Source of the DNA: Bacteroidales bacterium
GTDB lineage: Bacteria > Bacteroidota > Bacteroidia > Bacteroidales > UBA932
Reading direction: 5' to 3'
Assembly (NCBI GenBank): GCA_018433265.1
Contig: JAHDRO010000314.1
Coordinates: 1 to 14,728, forward strand
DNA: 14,728 nucleotides
In this document: piece by piece, positions 1 to 5,931 of the stretch
How the letters are laid out: every line of letters begins with the position of its first letter
How positions within the stretch are numbered: the first letter of the stretch is position 1
The notes under the pieces: model-generated
Told to the model about the DNA's origin: nothing
The model's input: only the letters and a program-made list of their open reading frames with translations
Databases searched by the model: none
Program-made: the position numbers and the translations under genes

Positions 1-44
1 AATCTAGTATACAATATTTTCATAATATCACATAAAAGAAATGG

Positions 45-683
45 GTGTTATATTTGAATAACGAAGAATACAATGAGTTTTTATCTGAAAGATTACACAA
101 GATGGAAGAATTGCGGGACGTAGCAAAAAGTATTGCTAGTGGCATCGTAGGGGAAACTTTATTACAAGAGGATTTGTTTTTCACAGCTGCACTTGATAGA
201 AGTATAGCTTTGCTGGATGGCATCATAAGTATGTTAAAAGAAAGAAATTTAGCTTGTGTGGGAATTCTAGTGAGGTCTCAAATAGACAATTGTATGAGGA
301 TTTTTGCAGCATTTATTGCAGAAGATAAATCTGCTTTTATAGATGGGTTTTTAAAAGGAAAAAAGATTAGTGATTTCAAAGATGATCGCGGGAAAAAGAT
401 GAGGGATGTCATTCTAAGAGAAAGATTAGAGGTTTATGATTCTAGGATTAGTGAAGTATATAAGAAATCAACGGGGTACATTCATTTATCAGATGTGGCT
501 TTCCATTCAAGCGTTTGTGCAAAGGATAATTATAGTATAGAATTTTCTGTGGGTCTTCCTATAAGAGAGGAATCAAATAAAATTCTATTGGAGGGTGCTG
601 ATGCATTTATACATTATATATTGCTTGAATATAGATTGCTGCAGGCAGTAGTTGAATCCAAGAAGCGTGTAGACAAATCCTAA
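45..683 (+). CDS. Hypothetical helical protein, possibly DUF5677/HEPN-like
   Basis: I do not recognise this 212-residue protein with certainty. It reads as soluble and mostly alpha-helical, with no signal peptide or membrane segment. A central segment reading ILVRSQIDNCMRIFAAF, followed near residues 140-155 by a TGYIHLSDVAFHSS stretch, recalls the helical DUF5677-type proteins. That is a resemblance only, and no clear RxxxxH HEPN nuclease motif is present. The GTG at 45 has a poor ribosome binding site. A TTG at 54, preceded by GGGTG at 43-47, is an equally likely start and would give 209 residues. The gene sits directly upstream of an AbiF-type defence gene but is separated from it by about 250 bases holding that gene's own promoter, so they are not an obvious operon. 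Confidence 0.6.
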   Translation: MLYLNNEEYNEFLSERLHKMEELRDVAKSIASGIVGETLLQEDLFFTAALDRSIALLDGIISMLKERNLACVGILVRSQIDNCMRIFAAFIAEDKSAFIDGFLKGKKISDFKDDRGKKMRDVILRERLEVYDSRISEVYKKSTGYIHLSDVAFHSSVCAKDNYSIEFSVGLPIREESNKILLEGADAFIHYILLEYRLLQAVVESKKRVDKS

Positions 684-833
684 TCCTACCGAGATGAAGT
701 ACAATGACTTAGTGTTATGTGGGATAAAAAGGACAGGAGTCTTGTATACCAAAGAAAATGAATAATCAGTAAATCCACACAAATGTCGAAGCATAATAGT
801 TGGTTTGGAAAATCAAATAAATTACAAAATAAA

Positions 834-865
834 TTGACAAAAAGGCTATTATTGTATATTATAAT
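834..865 (+). promoter_or_regulatory. Promoter for the abiF-type RNA and gene
   Basis: A perfect -35 box TTGACA lies at 834-839. After 17 bases comes TATTAT at 857-862, overlapping a TATAAT at 860-865. Transcription would start near 869-872, just before the small hairpin RNA. The rest of the 684-833 gap shows nothing I can support as a gene. Confidence 0.65.
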
Positions 866-868
866 ATT

Positions 869-920
869 AACAGAGCTCACCACGCCTCTTAACAATGCGG
901 ACCAGGGTGGGACTTTTTTT
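869..920 (+). ncRNA. Short hairpin RNA upstream of AbiF (abiF RNA-like, putative RNA antitoxin)
   Basis: Directly after the promoter is a compact hairpin. CTCACC at 876-881 pairs with GGTGGG at 906-911 (one U-G pair), and CGC at 883-885 pairs with GCG at 897-899. An asymmetric internal loop lies on the 3' side and a run of seven T follows at 914-920. This gives an RNA of about 50 nt whose terminator sits just before the ribosome binding site AGGAG (921-925) of the next gene. It is known that AbiF/Abi_2 genes are often preceded by a conserved structured RNA (the abiF RNA motif), and recent work treats the pair as a toxin with an RNA antitoxin. Assigning this RNA to that class is inference from position and shape. 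It could instead be a simple attenuator. Confidence 0.6.
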
Positions 921-933
921 AGGAGAATAACTT

Positions 934-1818
934 ATGAAATTAGAAAGAAAGAGAGATATTAAAGATCCTAAAACGATTGATGAACAAATTAAGATACTTA
1001 AATCTAGAAGTATCTTAATTGATAATGATGATTTTGCTAAGAATATCCTAAAAAAGGTTAATTATTACCGTCTTAGTGCATATATGCTTACGCATAAAAA
1101 TTCTAATGGAGACTATAACGATATCTCTATAGAAGATGTATACAATATATATCTTTTTGATAAAAGACTGAGAAATTTAATTCTACCAGTCTTAGAAGAT
1201 ATAGAAATAGCTTTTAGAACCTACATTTCTTATCATATTGCTCATAAATATGGAGCCTTGGGGTACAAGGATTCAAATAATTTTAGAAATCCCCAATTTC
1301 ATAAAGGAATGATAGATGCACTAAATGATGAAATAGATAGAAGTGATGAAATATTTGTAATGCACCATAAAAATGAATATGATGGGGTATTTCCAATATG
1401 GGTTTTAATTGAAGTTACTAGTTTGGGGACATTGTCAAAGATGTATAATAATTTATTAGATGAGGATAAAGACCAAATAGCTGAAGAATACTACAATACA
1501 AAAGGTGAGTTTGTTAGAACATGGCTTCATGCACTTTCAAATATAAGAAACAGATGTGCTCACTACGGAAGATTATACAATAAAAACGCTACAATAACAC
1601 CAAAGTTATTTAAGTCAGACATTAAAAAGGGAATAAAGAACGATTCGATATTTGCCAATATTTATATAATGGGTAGGTTATCGAGGGATAAAATCGAATG
1701 GGAAAATTTTGTAACTCAGCTTTCAGCATTGATAGAAGAATATGAAATTATAGATTTAAAATATTTAGGGTTTCCTTGTGAATGGGAGAGAATACTTAGA
1801 AATATTAAGATTAATTAA
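934..1818 (+). CDS. AbiF/Abi_2-family HEPN abortive-infection protein
   Basis: This 294-residue protein shows the hallmarks of the Abi_2 (AbiD/AbiF) family. Near the N-terminus is a conserved NYYRLSAYM segment (about residues 43-51), followed by FDKRLRNLILPVLEDIEIAFRT (about 75-96). A HEPN RNase motif, RNRCAH, lies at residues 205-210, with R205 and H210 the expected catalytic pair. Family members act in the cytoplasm as RNA-cutting toxins that stop phage-infected cells, and AbiF-like proteins have been proposed as single-HEPN relatives of Cas13. The ATG at 934 has AGGAG eight bases upstream. The gene is monocistronic, led by its own promoter and hairpin RNA and closed by a strong terminator, which suggests a self-contained defence cassette. 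Its low G+C matches the flank rather than the richer mobile DNA that follows. Confidence 0.85.
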   Translation: MKLERKRDIKDPKTIDEQIKILKSRSILIDNDDFAKNILKKVNYYRLSAYMLTHKNSNGDYNDISIEDVYNIYLFDKRLRNLILPVLEDIEIAFRTYISYHIAHKYGALGYKDSNNFRNPQFHKGMIDALNDEIDRSDEIFVMHHKNEYDGVFPIWVLIEVTSLGTLSKMYNNLLDEDKDQIAEEYYNTKGEFVRTWLHALSNIRNRCAHYGRLYNKNATITPKLFKSDIKKGIKNDSIFANIYIMGRLSRDKIEWENFVTQLSALIEEYEIIDLKYLGFPCEWERILRNIKIN

Positions 1819-1848
1819 GCCTTAGAGCACTTAGCTTTATGGCTTTTT
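1817..1848 (+). terminator. Intrinsic terminator of the AbiF gene
   Basis: A 12-bp stem (1817-1828 with 1834-1845, one T-T mismatch and one G-T pair) around the loop ACTTA ends in a T-run at 1844-1848. It begins inside the stop codon of the AbiF gene. Confidence 0.75.
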
Positions 1849-2260
1849 CTATGTCATTTATAAGAACTAATTTAAATACAACGACTGCCAAGAAGATCAT
1901 AAGTCATCTCTTGGGCTTAGAGCTAGTCAAAGGAAACTACTAAGAGGAATGTAAATACATCTACCCAGGGGGAATCTAATCTCTACAACCCGTACAAATG
2001 GTGACCGCGTCAGGGTCAAGTGTGAAAAATCGCGAAATTGGATAGGGGGGATACCCCGAGAGCGTTATTATAATAGTCACAAGGCTGTAATGTACTGGAA
2101 ACAGTGCGTTATGAGGCCCTGTGGCTATTTTTGTTTCGTCTAAACGGTTCTAAATTCGCATAATTTTTATGCAAAAAAAGCCGAAAAACCGTATAAATAA
2201 CTTGCTAAAATACCCTGTTTGAGTGATTAATGTAATAAGAAAATTTGAAGGAGGTGCAAT
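1849..2260. other. 412-base region without an intact gene; structured, phage-like DNA
   Basis: No intact gene is visible. From the left it holds a bulged hairpin (CCAAGAAGAT at 1888-1897 with ATCTCTTGG at 1906-1914) and a G-rich stretch, GGATAGGGGGG at 2040-2050, just after CGCGAAATT. Next come the long GAAA-loop hairpin (2072-2129) and a nested pair of inverted repeats: ACGGTT near 2145 with AACCGT near 2186, enclosing GCATAA/TTATGC at 2158-2172. One plus-strand frame stays open for about 60 codons across roughly 1950-2141, but it has no start codon or ribosome binding site and runs through the hairpin, so I do not call it a gene. Confidence 0.5.
2072..2132 (+). ncRNA. Long hairpin with GAAA tetraloop and T-run (structured RNA or terminator)
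   Basis: The lower helix pairs 2072-2085 with 2116-2129, with one A-C mismatch and one U-G pair. The upper helix pairs 2086-2097 with 2102-2113, including four wobble pairs. The apex is ACTG-GAAA-CAGT, a GNRA tetraloop, and an AG bulge (2114-2115) separates the helices. Five T at 2128-2132 follow. It is preceded by a TATAAT at 2069-2074 that overlaps the stem, so this is more likely the end of a transcript than its start. No family assigned. Confidence 0.5.
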
Positions 2261-2587
2261 ATGCGCGCATTATTTGGCAGGAAAATCGAGAACATTGTGG
2301 ACTTGAGAGAAGCCACAGAGCGCTCAAGAAAGTCAGGCATGAAAGGGACGGTCTATACCGTGGACCGGGAGGTGGAGATGACAGACGATGAATTTAGTGA
2401 ATTTGGCAAAGACTTTCTGCAGGACCAACCTTGGATACTGAAAACTGATGGCGGCTATAACGAGAAGGGGGAATACAGATGCATCAGGGTCAGGAATGTG
2501 GACACAGGTGAAAGGTGCTGGTCTCGTCAGAGGGCTTTGACTATCCCCGGTATATTGCGATTGAGCCTGATGACCAGGATTAGCTGA
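2261..2587 (+). CDS. DUF6329-like mobile-element protein, frameshifted at the 3' end
   Basis: The start is well supported by AAGGAGGTG six to eight bases before the ATG. The 108-residue product resembles the DUF6329 proteins of clostridial prophages and integrative elements, whose function is unknown: N-terminal GRKIENIVDLREATERS, then KGTVYTVDREVEM, DQPWI and a GEYRCIRVRNVDTGE segment. The last 20 or so residues are off-frame. Reading resumes in the +1 frame at about 2512 as VLVSSEGFDYPRYIAIEP and stops at TAG 2581-2583, which is the expected family C-terminus. A single lost G in the AGGTG near 2510-2513 explains this. The visible stop at 2585-2587 is therefore probably not the ancestral one. 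The lesion may be real or a sequencing error. Next to it lies another mobile-element gene on the same strand. Confidence 0.6.
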   Translation: MRALFGRKIENIVDLREATERSRKSGMKGTVYTVDREVEMTDDEFSEFGKDFLQDQPWILKTDGGYNEKGEYRCIRVRNVDTGERCWSRQRALTIPGILRLSLMTRIS

Positions 2588-2614
2588 GGTAGCTTAATTT
2601 GCAATAAGGGTAAC

Positions 2615-2664
2615 GATATAGGCGATTAATCAATTCGCAGATATAGGGAATTAACTTATTCGCG
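2615..2664 (+). repeat. Tandem 25-bp repeat upstream of the virulence-related gene
   Basis: Two directly adjacent 25-bp copies, 2615-2639 and 2640-2664, match at 19 of 25 positions: both begin GATATAGG, share ATTAA in the middle, and end in ATTCGC plus a purine. They fill the gap between two plus-strand genes. They may be protein-binding iterons or an operator. The ATTCGCA element also occurs at 2155-2161. Confidence 0.6.
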
Positions 2665-2702
2665 ATCTACTTTAATCAATCCCATAAGGAAGGATGGTGC
2701 AA

Positions 2703-3413
2703 ATGGAAAATAAATACAACGTCAAAGGTGATAGACGTAAGCAGCTGGTCAAGGCTTTAGAAGAAATTCTAGGTGTGAAGTCTGAGTACATGGGCGTACC
2801 GACATTTGCCTATTGTATAGGTAAGGTCATGGTGGACAGGACTGGAAAGGTCACCAGTGAAAGTACATCTACAGAAGAGTTTCAGAATGTGGCCACAGCT
2901 CTTAGCTTAAGAGGTTTTGAACCAGAGGGTGGATTGGAGAAAGCTGGCAAAAGAGTTGAAGGAGACGAAGCAATAATCACAGATGCGAGAGCTACAAATT
3001 CTGATGGAGTAACTCTTCTAGAAATCCAGATGCCCACAGATATGTTTACAAAAAAAGGACTTGCGAACTTGAAAAGGCTAGTCACTGCCAAAGGCGATCT
3101 AATTAAGAAGGCCATCGGTACTGATAAGCTACCCATCAATACCTCAGAAGAGACCATTGGCTTTCCCTGGTTTCCACTTAAGGGTGAAGCAGATGAAGTG
3201 GCGCACCACGAGAAATTCATCGAAGCACTCTGCCGCATGGCCATCAATCAAAAGCGGGTAACTGCCAAAGCGGTGAAAAGCGAGAATGAGAAATACGACT
3301 TCAGGTGCTTTCTTTTGAGGCTTGGTTTCATAGGGGATGACCACAGGGCATTCAGACGCTACTATCTGAGAAATCTTTCAGGGAACGCGGCCTTTAAGCG
3401 TGTTGAGTCCTGA
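2703..3413 (+). CDS. Mobile-element 'virulence-related' family protein
   Basis: The start is set to the ATG at 2703 because AGGAAGG (2687-2693) gives it proper spacing. The in-frame ATG at 2694 lies on top of that site. The 236-residue product resembles proteins labelled 'virulence-related' or 'virulence protein' in clostridial prophages and integrative elements: N-terminal YNVKGDRRKQLVKALEE, a GVPTFAYCIGKVMVDR segment, a central IQMPTDMFTKKGLANLKRLV, then IGFPWF and a C-terminal RCFLLRLGFIGDDHRAFRRYYL. Despite the label, the biochemical role is not known, and I assign none. It sits downstream of the DUF6329-like gene, a common pairing, and ends at a strong terminator. G+C is higher than in the AbiF gene. 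Confidence 0.65.
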   Translation: MENKYNVKGDRRKQLVKALEEILGVKSEYMGVPTFAYCIGKVMVDRTGKVTSESTSTEEFQNVATALSLRGFEPEGGLEKAGKRVEGDEAIITDARATNSDGVTLLEIQMPTDMFTKKGLANLKRLVTAKGDLIKKAIGTDKLPINTSEETIGFPWFPLKGEADEVAHHEKFIEALCRMAINQKRVTAKAVKSENEKYDFRCFLLRLGFIGDDHRAFRRYYLRNLSGNAAFKRVES

Positions 3414-3440
3414 ACCTGGATAAGTTCAAAGTCTAAAAGA

Positions 3441-3484
3441 AAAACGGATAGATGGGATGTAGGTCCATAGGTCTATCCGTTTTG
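3441..3484 (+). terminator. Intrinsic terminator
   Basis: A perfect 12-bp inverted repeat, 3441-3452 with 3472-3483, has a GC-richer core (CGGATAGA/TCTATCCG) and A-run/T-run edges. It lies 28 bases after the virulence-related gene and could work on both strands. Confidence 0.8.
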
Positions 3485-3587
3485 CCATTTTAGTTATCTA
3501 GAACGCCCATATTTACATTTTGAAGTGCGAAGGTCATCGTTATAGTGTTAGTCTGATAAGAGTCCTTCTCGCCTGAGAATCGGCCCT

Positions 3588-3618
3588 AGAGGGATATAGG
3601 AGTGTGATATCCTCTTTT
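3588..3618 (+). terminator. Terminator-like hairpin before the HEPN gene
   Basis: AGAGGGATAT at 3588-3597 pairs with ATATCCTCT at 3607-3615, leaving one bulged G, and is followed by TTT. It lies upstream of the HEPN gene's promoter in an otherwise empty stretch (3485-3662). Confidence 0.4.
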
Positions 3619-3642
3619 AAATCATTATAGGCAAGAATCGAA

Positions 3643-3671
3643 TTACCAGTACAACGATTAAGTGATATAAT
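3643..3671 (+). promoter_or_regulatory. Promoter of the HEPN gene (extended -10)
   Basis: TGATATAAT at 3663-3671 is an extended -10 box. TTACCA at 3643-3648 is a four-of-six -35 box, 17 bases upstream. The predicted start near 3678 gives a leader of about 30 nt. Confidence 0.55.
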
Positions 3672-3707
3672 TGGATCAAACCCAATTACAAGGATGTGAT
3701 TCTGATA

Positions 3708-4232
3708 ATGAAGAAAGAACAAGTGGTATTTAAAGAATGGTGCGCATTTAATCCAAGCTCAATAGATAAAGACCCTAATTATAAGAAGATCCTGAATTTT
3801 TATTTATGGTCTTGCCCTTCTCCAGAAACGGCCTATGGAGCAAAAACTTTTAAGGATTTAGGATGGGCAAAACCTCATCAATACAAAAGCTTGAAGAATA
3901 ACATGATTTCTGGCAGTGATATTTCATTTGTTGTGACCACAGTAAAAGATTTAGCAAGTATATTAGAAGGTCACAATCAATTGGAAAACCATTCTCTTTC
4001 TGAAACTATTATTCTTGCAAATCCAACAAAAGGTGAAGTAGACGGAGTTTTTCGTTCAATTAGAAATGCCTTAGCGCACGGAAGTTTCCGTATACAGAAG
4101 AAGAGAGGGAATGATTTTTTTTACTTCTTTGAAAACAGAAATCCTAAAACTAAAAACATAAAATCTCGTATTGTTCTAAAATCCAATACATTATTAGAGT
4201 GGATTAAGGAAGTAGAGAAAGGCCCTAAATGA
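3708..4232 (+). CDS. HEPN-domain protein, putative defence RNase
   Basis: The ATG at 3708 is chosen because AAGGATG (3690-3696) precedes it. The product is 174 residues, soluble, with no signal peptide. Its clearest feature is FRSIRNALAHGSF, containing RNALAH at residues 119-124: the RxxxxH signature of HEPN RNases, with R119 and H124 as the expected active-site pair. HEPN proteins of this size are usually RNA-cutting toxins or defence effectors. No nucleotidyltransferase antitoxin neighbour is present, so it is not a standard HEPN/MNT pair. It stands alone between two terminators with its own promoter, facing the capsid gene tail to tail, as cargo genes in phages and satellites often do. It does not look like the AbiF protein at 934 apart from the motif. 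Confidence 0.65.
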   Translation: MKKEQVVFKEWCAFNPSSIDKDPNYKKILNFYLWSCPSPETAYGAKTFKDLGWAKPHQYKSLKNNMISGSDISFVVTTVKDLASILEGHNQLENHSLSETIILANPTKGEVDGVFRSIRNALAHGSFRIQKKRGNDFFYFFENRNPKTKNIKSRIVLKSNTLLEWIKEVEKGPK

Positions 4233-4243
4233 GAATAGAATTA

Positions 4244-4270
4244 GACCCCAGTTAATTTCTGGGGCCTTTT
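4244..4270 (+). terminator. Intrinsic terminator between convergent genes
   Basis: CCCCAG at 4246-4251 pairs with CTGGGG at 4259-4264 around a seven-base loop, followed by CC and a T-run. It closes the HEPN gene and sits seven bases beyond the end of the capsid gene on the other strand. Confidence 0.7.
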
Positions 4271-4276
4271 TGCTTC

Positions 4277-5179
4277 TTACTCCGTAATCTGTAATACCTT
4301 AATCGCATCAGGATTAATGAGTACACCATCTAATCGCTCGTAGGCGGAAAAGCCGATCATATCATCAAGAGCGTACTTTTCTTTAAGAGTCTTTACCATC
4401 AAAGGTTGACGCTCGATGATCCAGTAGTCAGAGAAGTCACCAAAGACCAGAGGCTTCTTGCCGGTTTCGATATTTGGCATATGGGGAGAGAATTCCACAG
4501 GTCTGCCCAGGATGGTGTCCTCTGATGGATGCCACAGTGGGTTTCCATTTGCATCTCTTAAGGCTTTTAGGGCTAGGGCGCTTTCATCGTTCATCACCCA
4601 GACGGCCTTCTTACGCTTGTGTTTATCGAGAGAGAAATAGAGCTTCAGAACATCCTCGTAGGTAATGGACGCTGTAGTCACAGAGACAGTAGCCCCTTTG
4701 GTGTCGTGCAAAATGCCTGTGGGCATCTCAAGGCCATCTCCGTTAATGAAGGCATCCTCTTCAGCACGTCCGAAACGCTCTGCGAACTCATTTTTCAGGT
4801 AGCCTTCCAGATTGAACTTGGTATCCTTAACAAAGGTGTTCTTAAGCCTTGTCAGGGTGGCTAGTTTATAGGCATCCACACTGAATTTGTTAATGGTATC
4901 AGCACTCTCTGGGATGGCAATATTCTCGCCTACCCATGAAGCTGTGCCCGTTGATGTGATTGCATGAATCTTCCCTTCATCTGAAGTGGTGGAAACCACA
5001 GTGGCGATGCGTCTGAAGAGGTTTTCTCTTTTGAGGGCGTCCTTGTAGCTAAGCTGAAACTCATATGGTGTTTCAATGTTGCCGCCTGCATCTGCGTAGT
5101 TCCTGATATCCTGATAGGCATCATCGCTACCTCTTAATGCGTTCCAGAATGTTTTGGTGTAAAGTGTTTGATTTGACAT
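4277..5179 (-). CDS. HK97-fold phage major capsid protein without a delta domain
   Basis: The product (300 residues from the ATG at 5179, chosen because AGGAGG lies eight bases upstream; an in-frame ATG at 5185 is too close) reads as a HK97-type major capsid protein. Recognisable parts are an N-terminal arm leading to ENLFRRIATVV, a TASWVGENIAIPES segment, FVKDTKFNLEGYLKNEFAERFGRAEEDAFINGDG in the A/P-domain core, PTGILHD, VWVMNDESALALKALRD, and a C-terminal GRPVEFSPHMP and VFGDFSDYWIIERQ. It starts roughly where the mature protein begins, so the usual ~100-residue delta scaffold domain and the maturation protease gene are both absent. No portal, terminase or tail gene is nearby. A lone capsid gene suggests a phage satellite that contributes its own or a modified shell, or a prophage remnant. 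Confidence 0.85.
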   Translation of the reverse strand: MSNQTLYTKTFWNALRGSDDAYQDIRNYADAGGNIETPYEFQLSYKDALKRENLFRRIATVVSTTSDEGKIHAITSTGTASWVGENIAIPESADTINKFSVDAYKLATLTRLKNTFVKDTKFNLEGYLKNEFAERFGRAEEDAFINGDGLEMPTGILHDTKGATVSVTTASITYEDVLKLYFSLDKHKRKKAVWVMNDESALALKALRDANGNPLWHPSEDTILGRPVEFSPHMPNIETGKKPLVFGDFSDYWIIERQPLMVKTLKEKYALDDMIGFSAYERLDGVLINPDAIKVLQITE

Positions 5180-5242
5180 AATCATATCCTCCTTGAAATA
5201 AATAATGGTTTGATTGATTAGTGGGTTAAGTCCGCGCTGACA

Positions 5243-5476
5243 TTAACTGATCAGTGGGTTTTGCCATTTACGCTCAGTGCAGTAGCCAGCCATGTCCTTA
5301 AGCGTCTTGAAATAATAGCCGCTTCCTCTGTACTGAAGGCACCAGTGGTCTCTTGCTTCAGCCCGCTTATCCCTCATTACGATGACGGGGTAGAAGTGCC
5401 CTAAACTCATCACGCGGATGATGTCGAAGTGCTCTGTATCGAGACCGGCTTTAATGCTTCTTGGAATTTTCATCAT
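5243..5476 (-). CDS. Small hypothetical phage-satellite protein
   Basis: This is a 77-residue protein starting at the ATG at 5476, eight bases after a perfect AGGAGG (the upstream GTG overlaps that site and is not used). It is basic and contains HFYPVIVMRDKR, RDHWCLQYRGSGYYF and KDMAGYCTERKW segments. Similar small proteins occur next to capsid or terminase genes in clostridial phages, but I cannot assign a function. It lies 63 bases upstream of the capsid gene on the same strand and is probably cotranscribed. A short direct repeat of its final codons (AACCCACT-ATCA pattern) recurs in the gap before the capsid gene. Confidence 0.6.
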   Translation of the reverse strand: MMKIPRSIKAGLDTEHFDIIRVMSLGHFYPVIVMRDKRAEARDHWCLQYRGSGYYFKTLKDMAGYCTERKWQNPLIS

Positions 5477-5493
5477 CTTTATCACCTCCTTTC

Positions 5494-5595
5494 CTATTCC
5501 CTCGTTTGAATCTGCGTTTTCGTGTATGGTGGCCCTAGCCGCTGTCCTGATTGGTGAAGTGTAGGGATTGATAATCCCCCAGGCCCTTTTGTCAT
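5494..5595 (-). CDS. Possible 33-residue microprotein
   Basis: An ATG at 5595 opens a 33-codon frame ending in TAG at 5494-5496, 17 bases before the next gene's start. The residues LSIPTLHQSGQRLGPPYTK look like compact phage-type coding sequence, and its G+C fits the neighbours. No convincing ribosome binding site precedes the ATG, so this is a weak call. The frame may be the tail of a lost longer gene. Confidence 0.3.
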   Translation of the reverse strand: MTKGPGGLSIPTLHQSGQRLGPPYTKTQIQTRE

Positions 5596-5630
5596 GAACA
5601 CAGTATTTGGTAAAATATGAGTTTTTAAGC

Positions 5631-5922
5631 TTGGGGCAACTTGTGGCAAGTTTTTAGGTAGCTTTCTCGCGTGACTAAAGAAATTTGAAATCTACTGAAA
5701 TTGCTGCCACAACCTGCTCCGATTAGAAATAATTGTGGATTTCCAAGGATTTGAGAGTTTTCAAGATAAATTTCGTCTAATCACTTGTGGTAGATCATCA
5801 CAATCTCATCTCCAATTTTTATGTTGATTTCATATGGGCAATAAGTGGCAAGTAAAAATGGTAGTTTCTCACGCGACTAAAGAAATTTGAAACCTACTAA
5901 AATTGCTGCCACAGATTGCCCC
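5631..5922. repeat. Two ~80-bp dyad repeats: candidate replication origin of the satellite
   Basis: Two directly repeated copies (about 5633-5712 and 5836-5913) share a nearly identical core, CTAAAGAAATTTGAAA, and the end TTGCTGCCACA. Each copy is itself a dyad: GGGCAA and GTGGCAA on the left face TTGCTGCCAC and TTGCCC on the right, with an inner GTAG-TTTC/GAAA-CTAC pairing. About 120 bases of AT-rich DNA separate them. They lie directly downstream of the primase gene. In staphylococcal pathogenicity islands the origin is next to the primase-helicase gene and consists of iterons flanking an AT-rich segment, so an origin is the natural reading. Functional assignment is inference. Confidence 0.6.
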
Positions 5923-5931
5923 AGTGTGGAC

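Noticed and set aside
694..765. ATG-initiated 23-codon frame between the first gene and the AbiF cassette
   Set aside because: No ribosome binding site and no recognisable content.
1950..2141. Open frame of about 60 codons with several cysteines
   Set aside because: No start codon or ribosome binding site, and it coincides with a long RNA hairpin that constrains the sequence.
2882..3344. Minus-strand frames inside the virulence-related gene
   Set aside because: No start signals, and composition is explained by the plus-strand gene.
3540..3722. 60-codon minus-strand frame upstream of the HEPN gene
   Set aside because: No ribosome binding site, and it runs across the HEPN promoter and start codon.
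4458..4864. Several plus-strand reading frames opposite the capsid gene
   Set aside because: They lack ribosome binding sites and lie wholly within a strongly recognisable capsid gene on the other strand.
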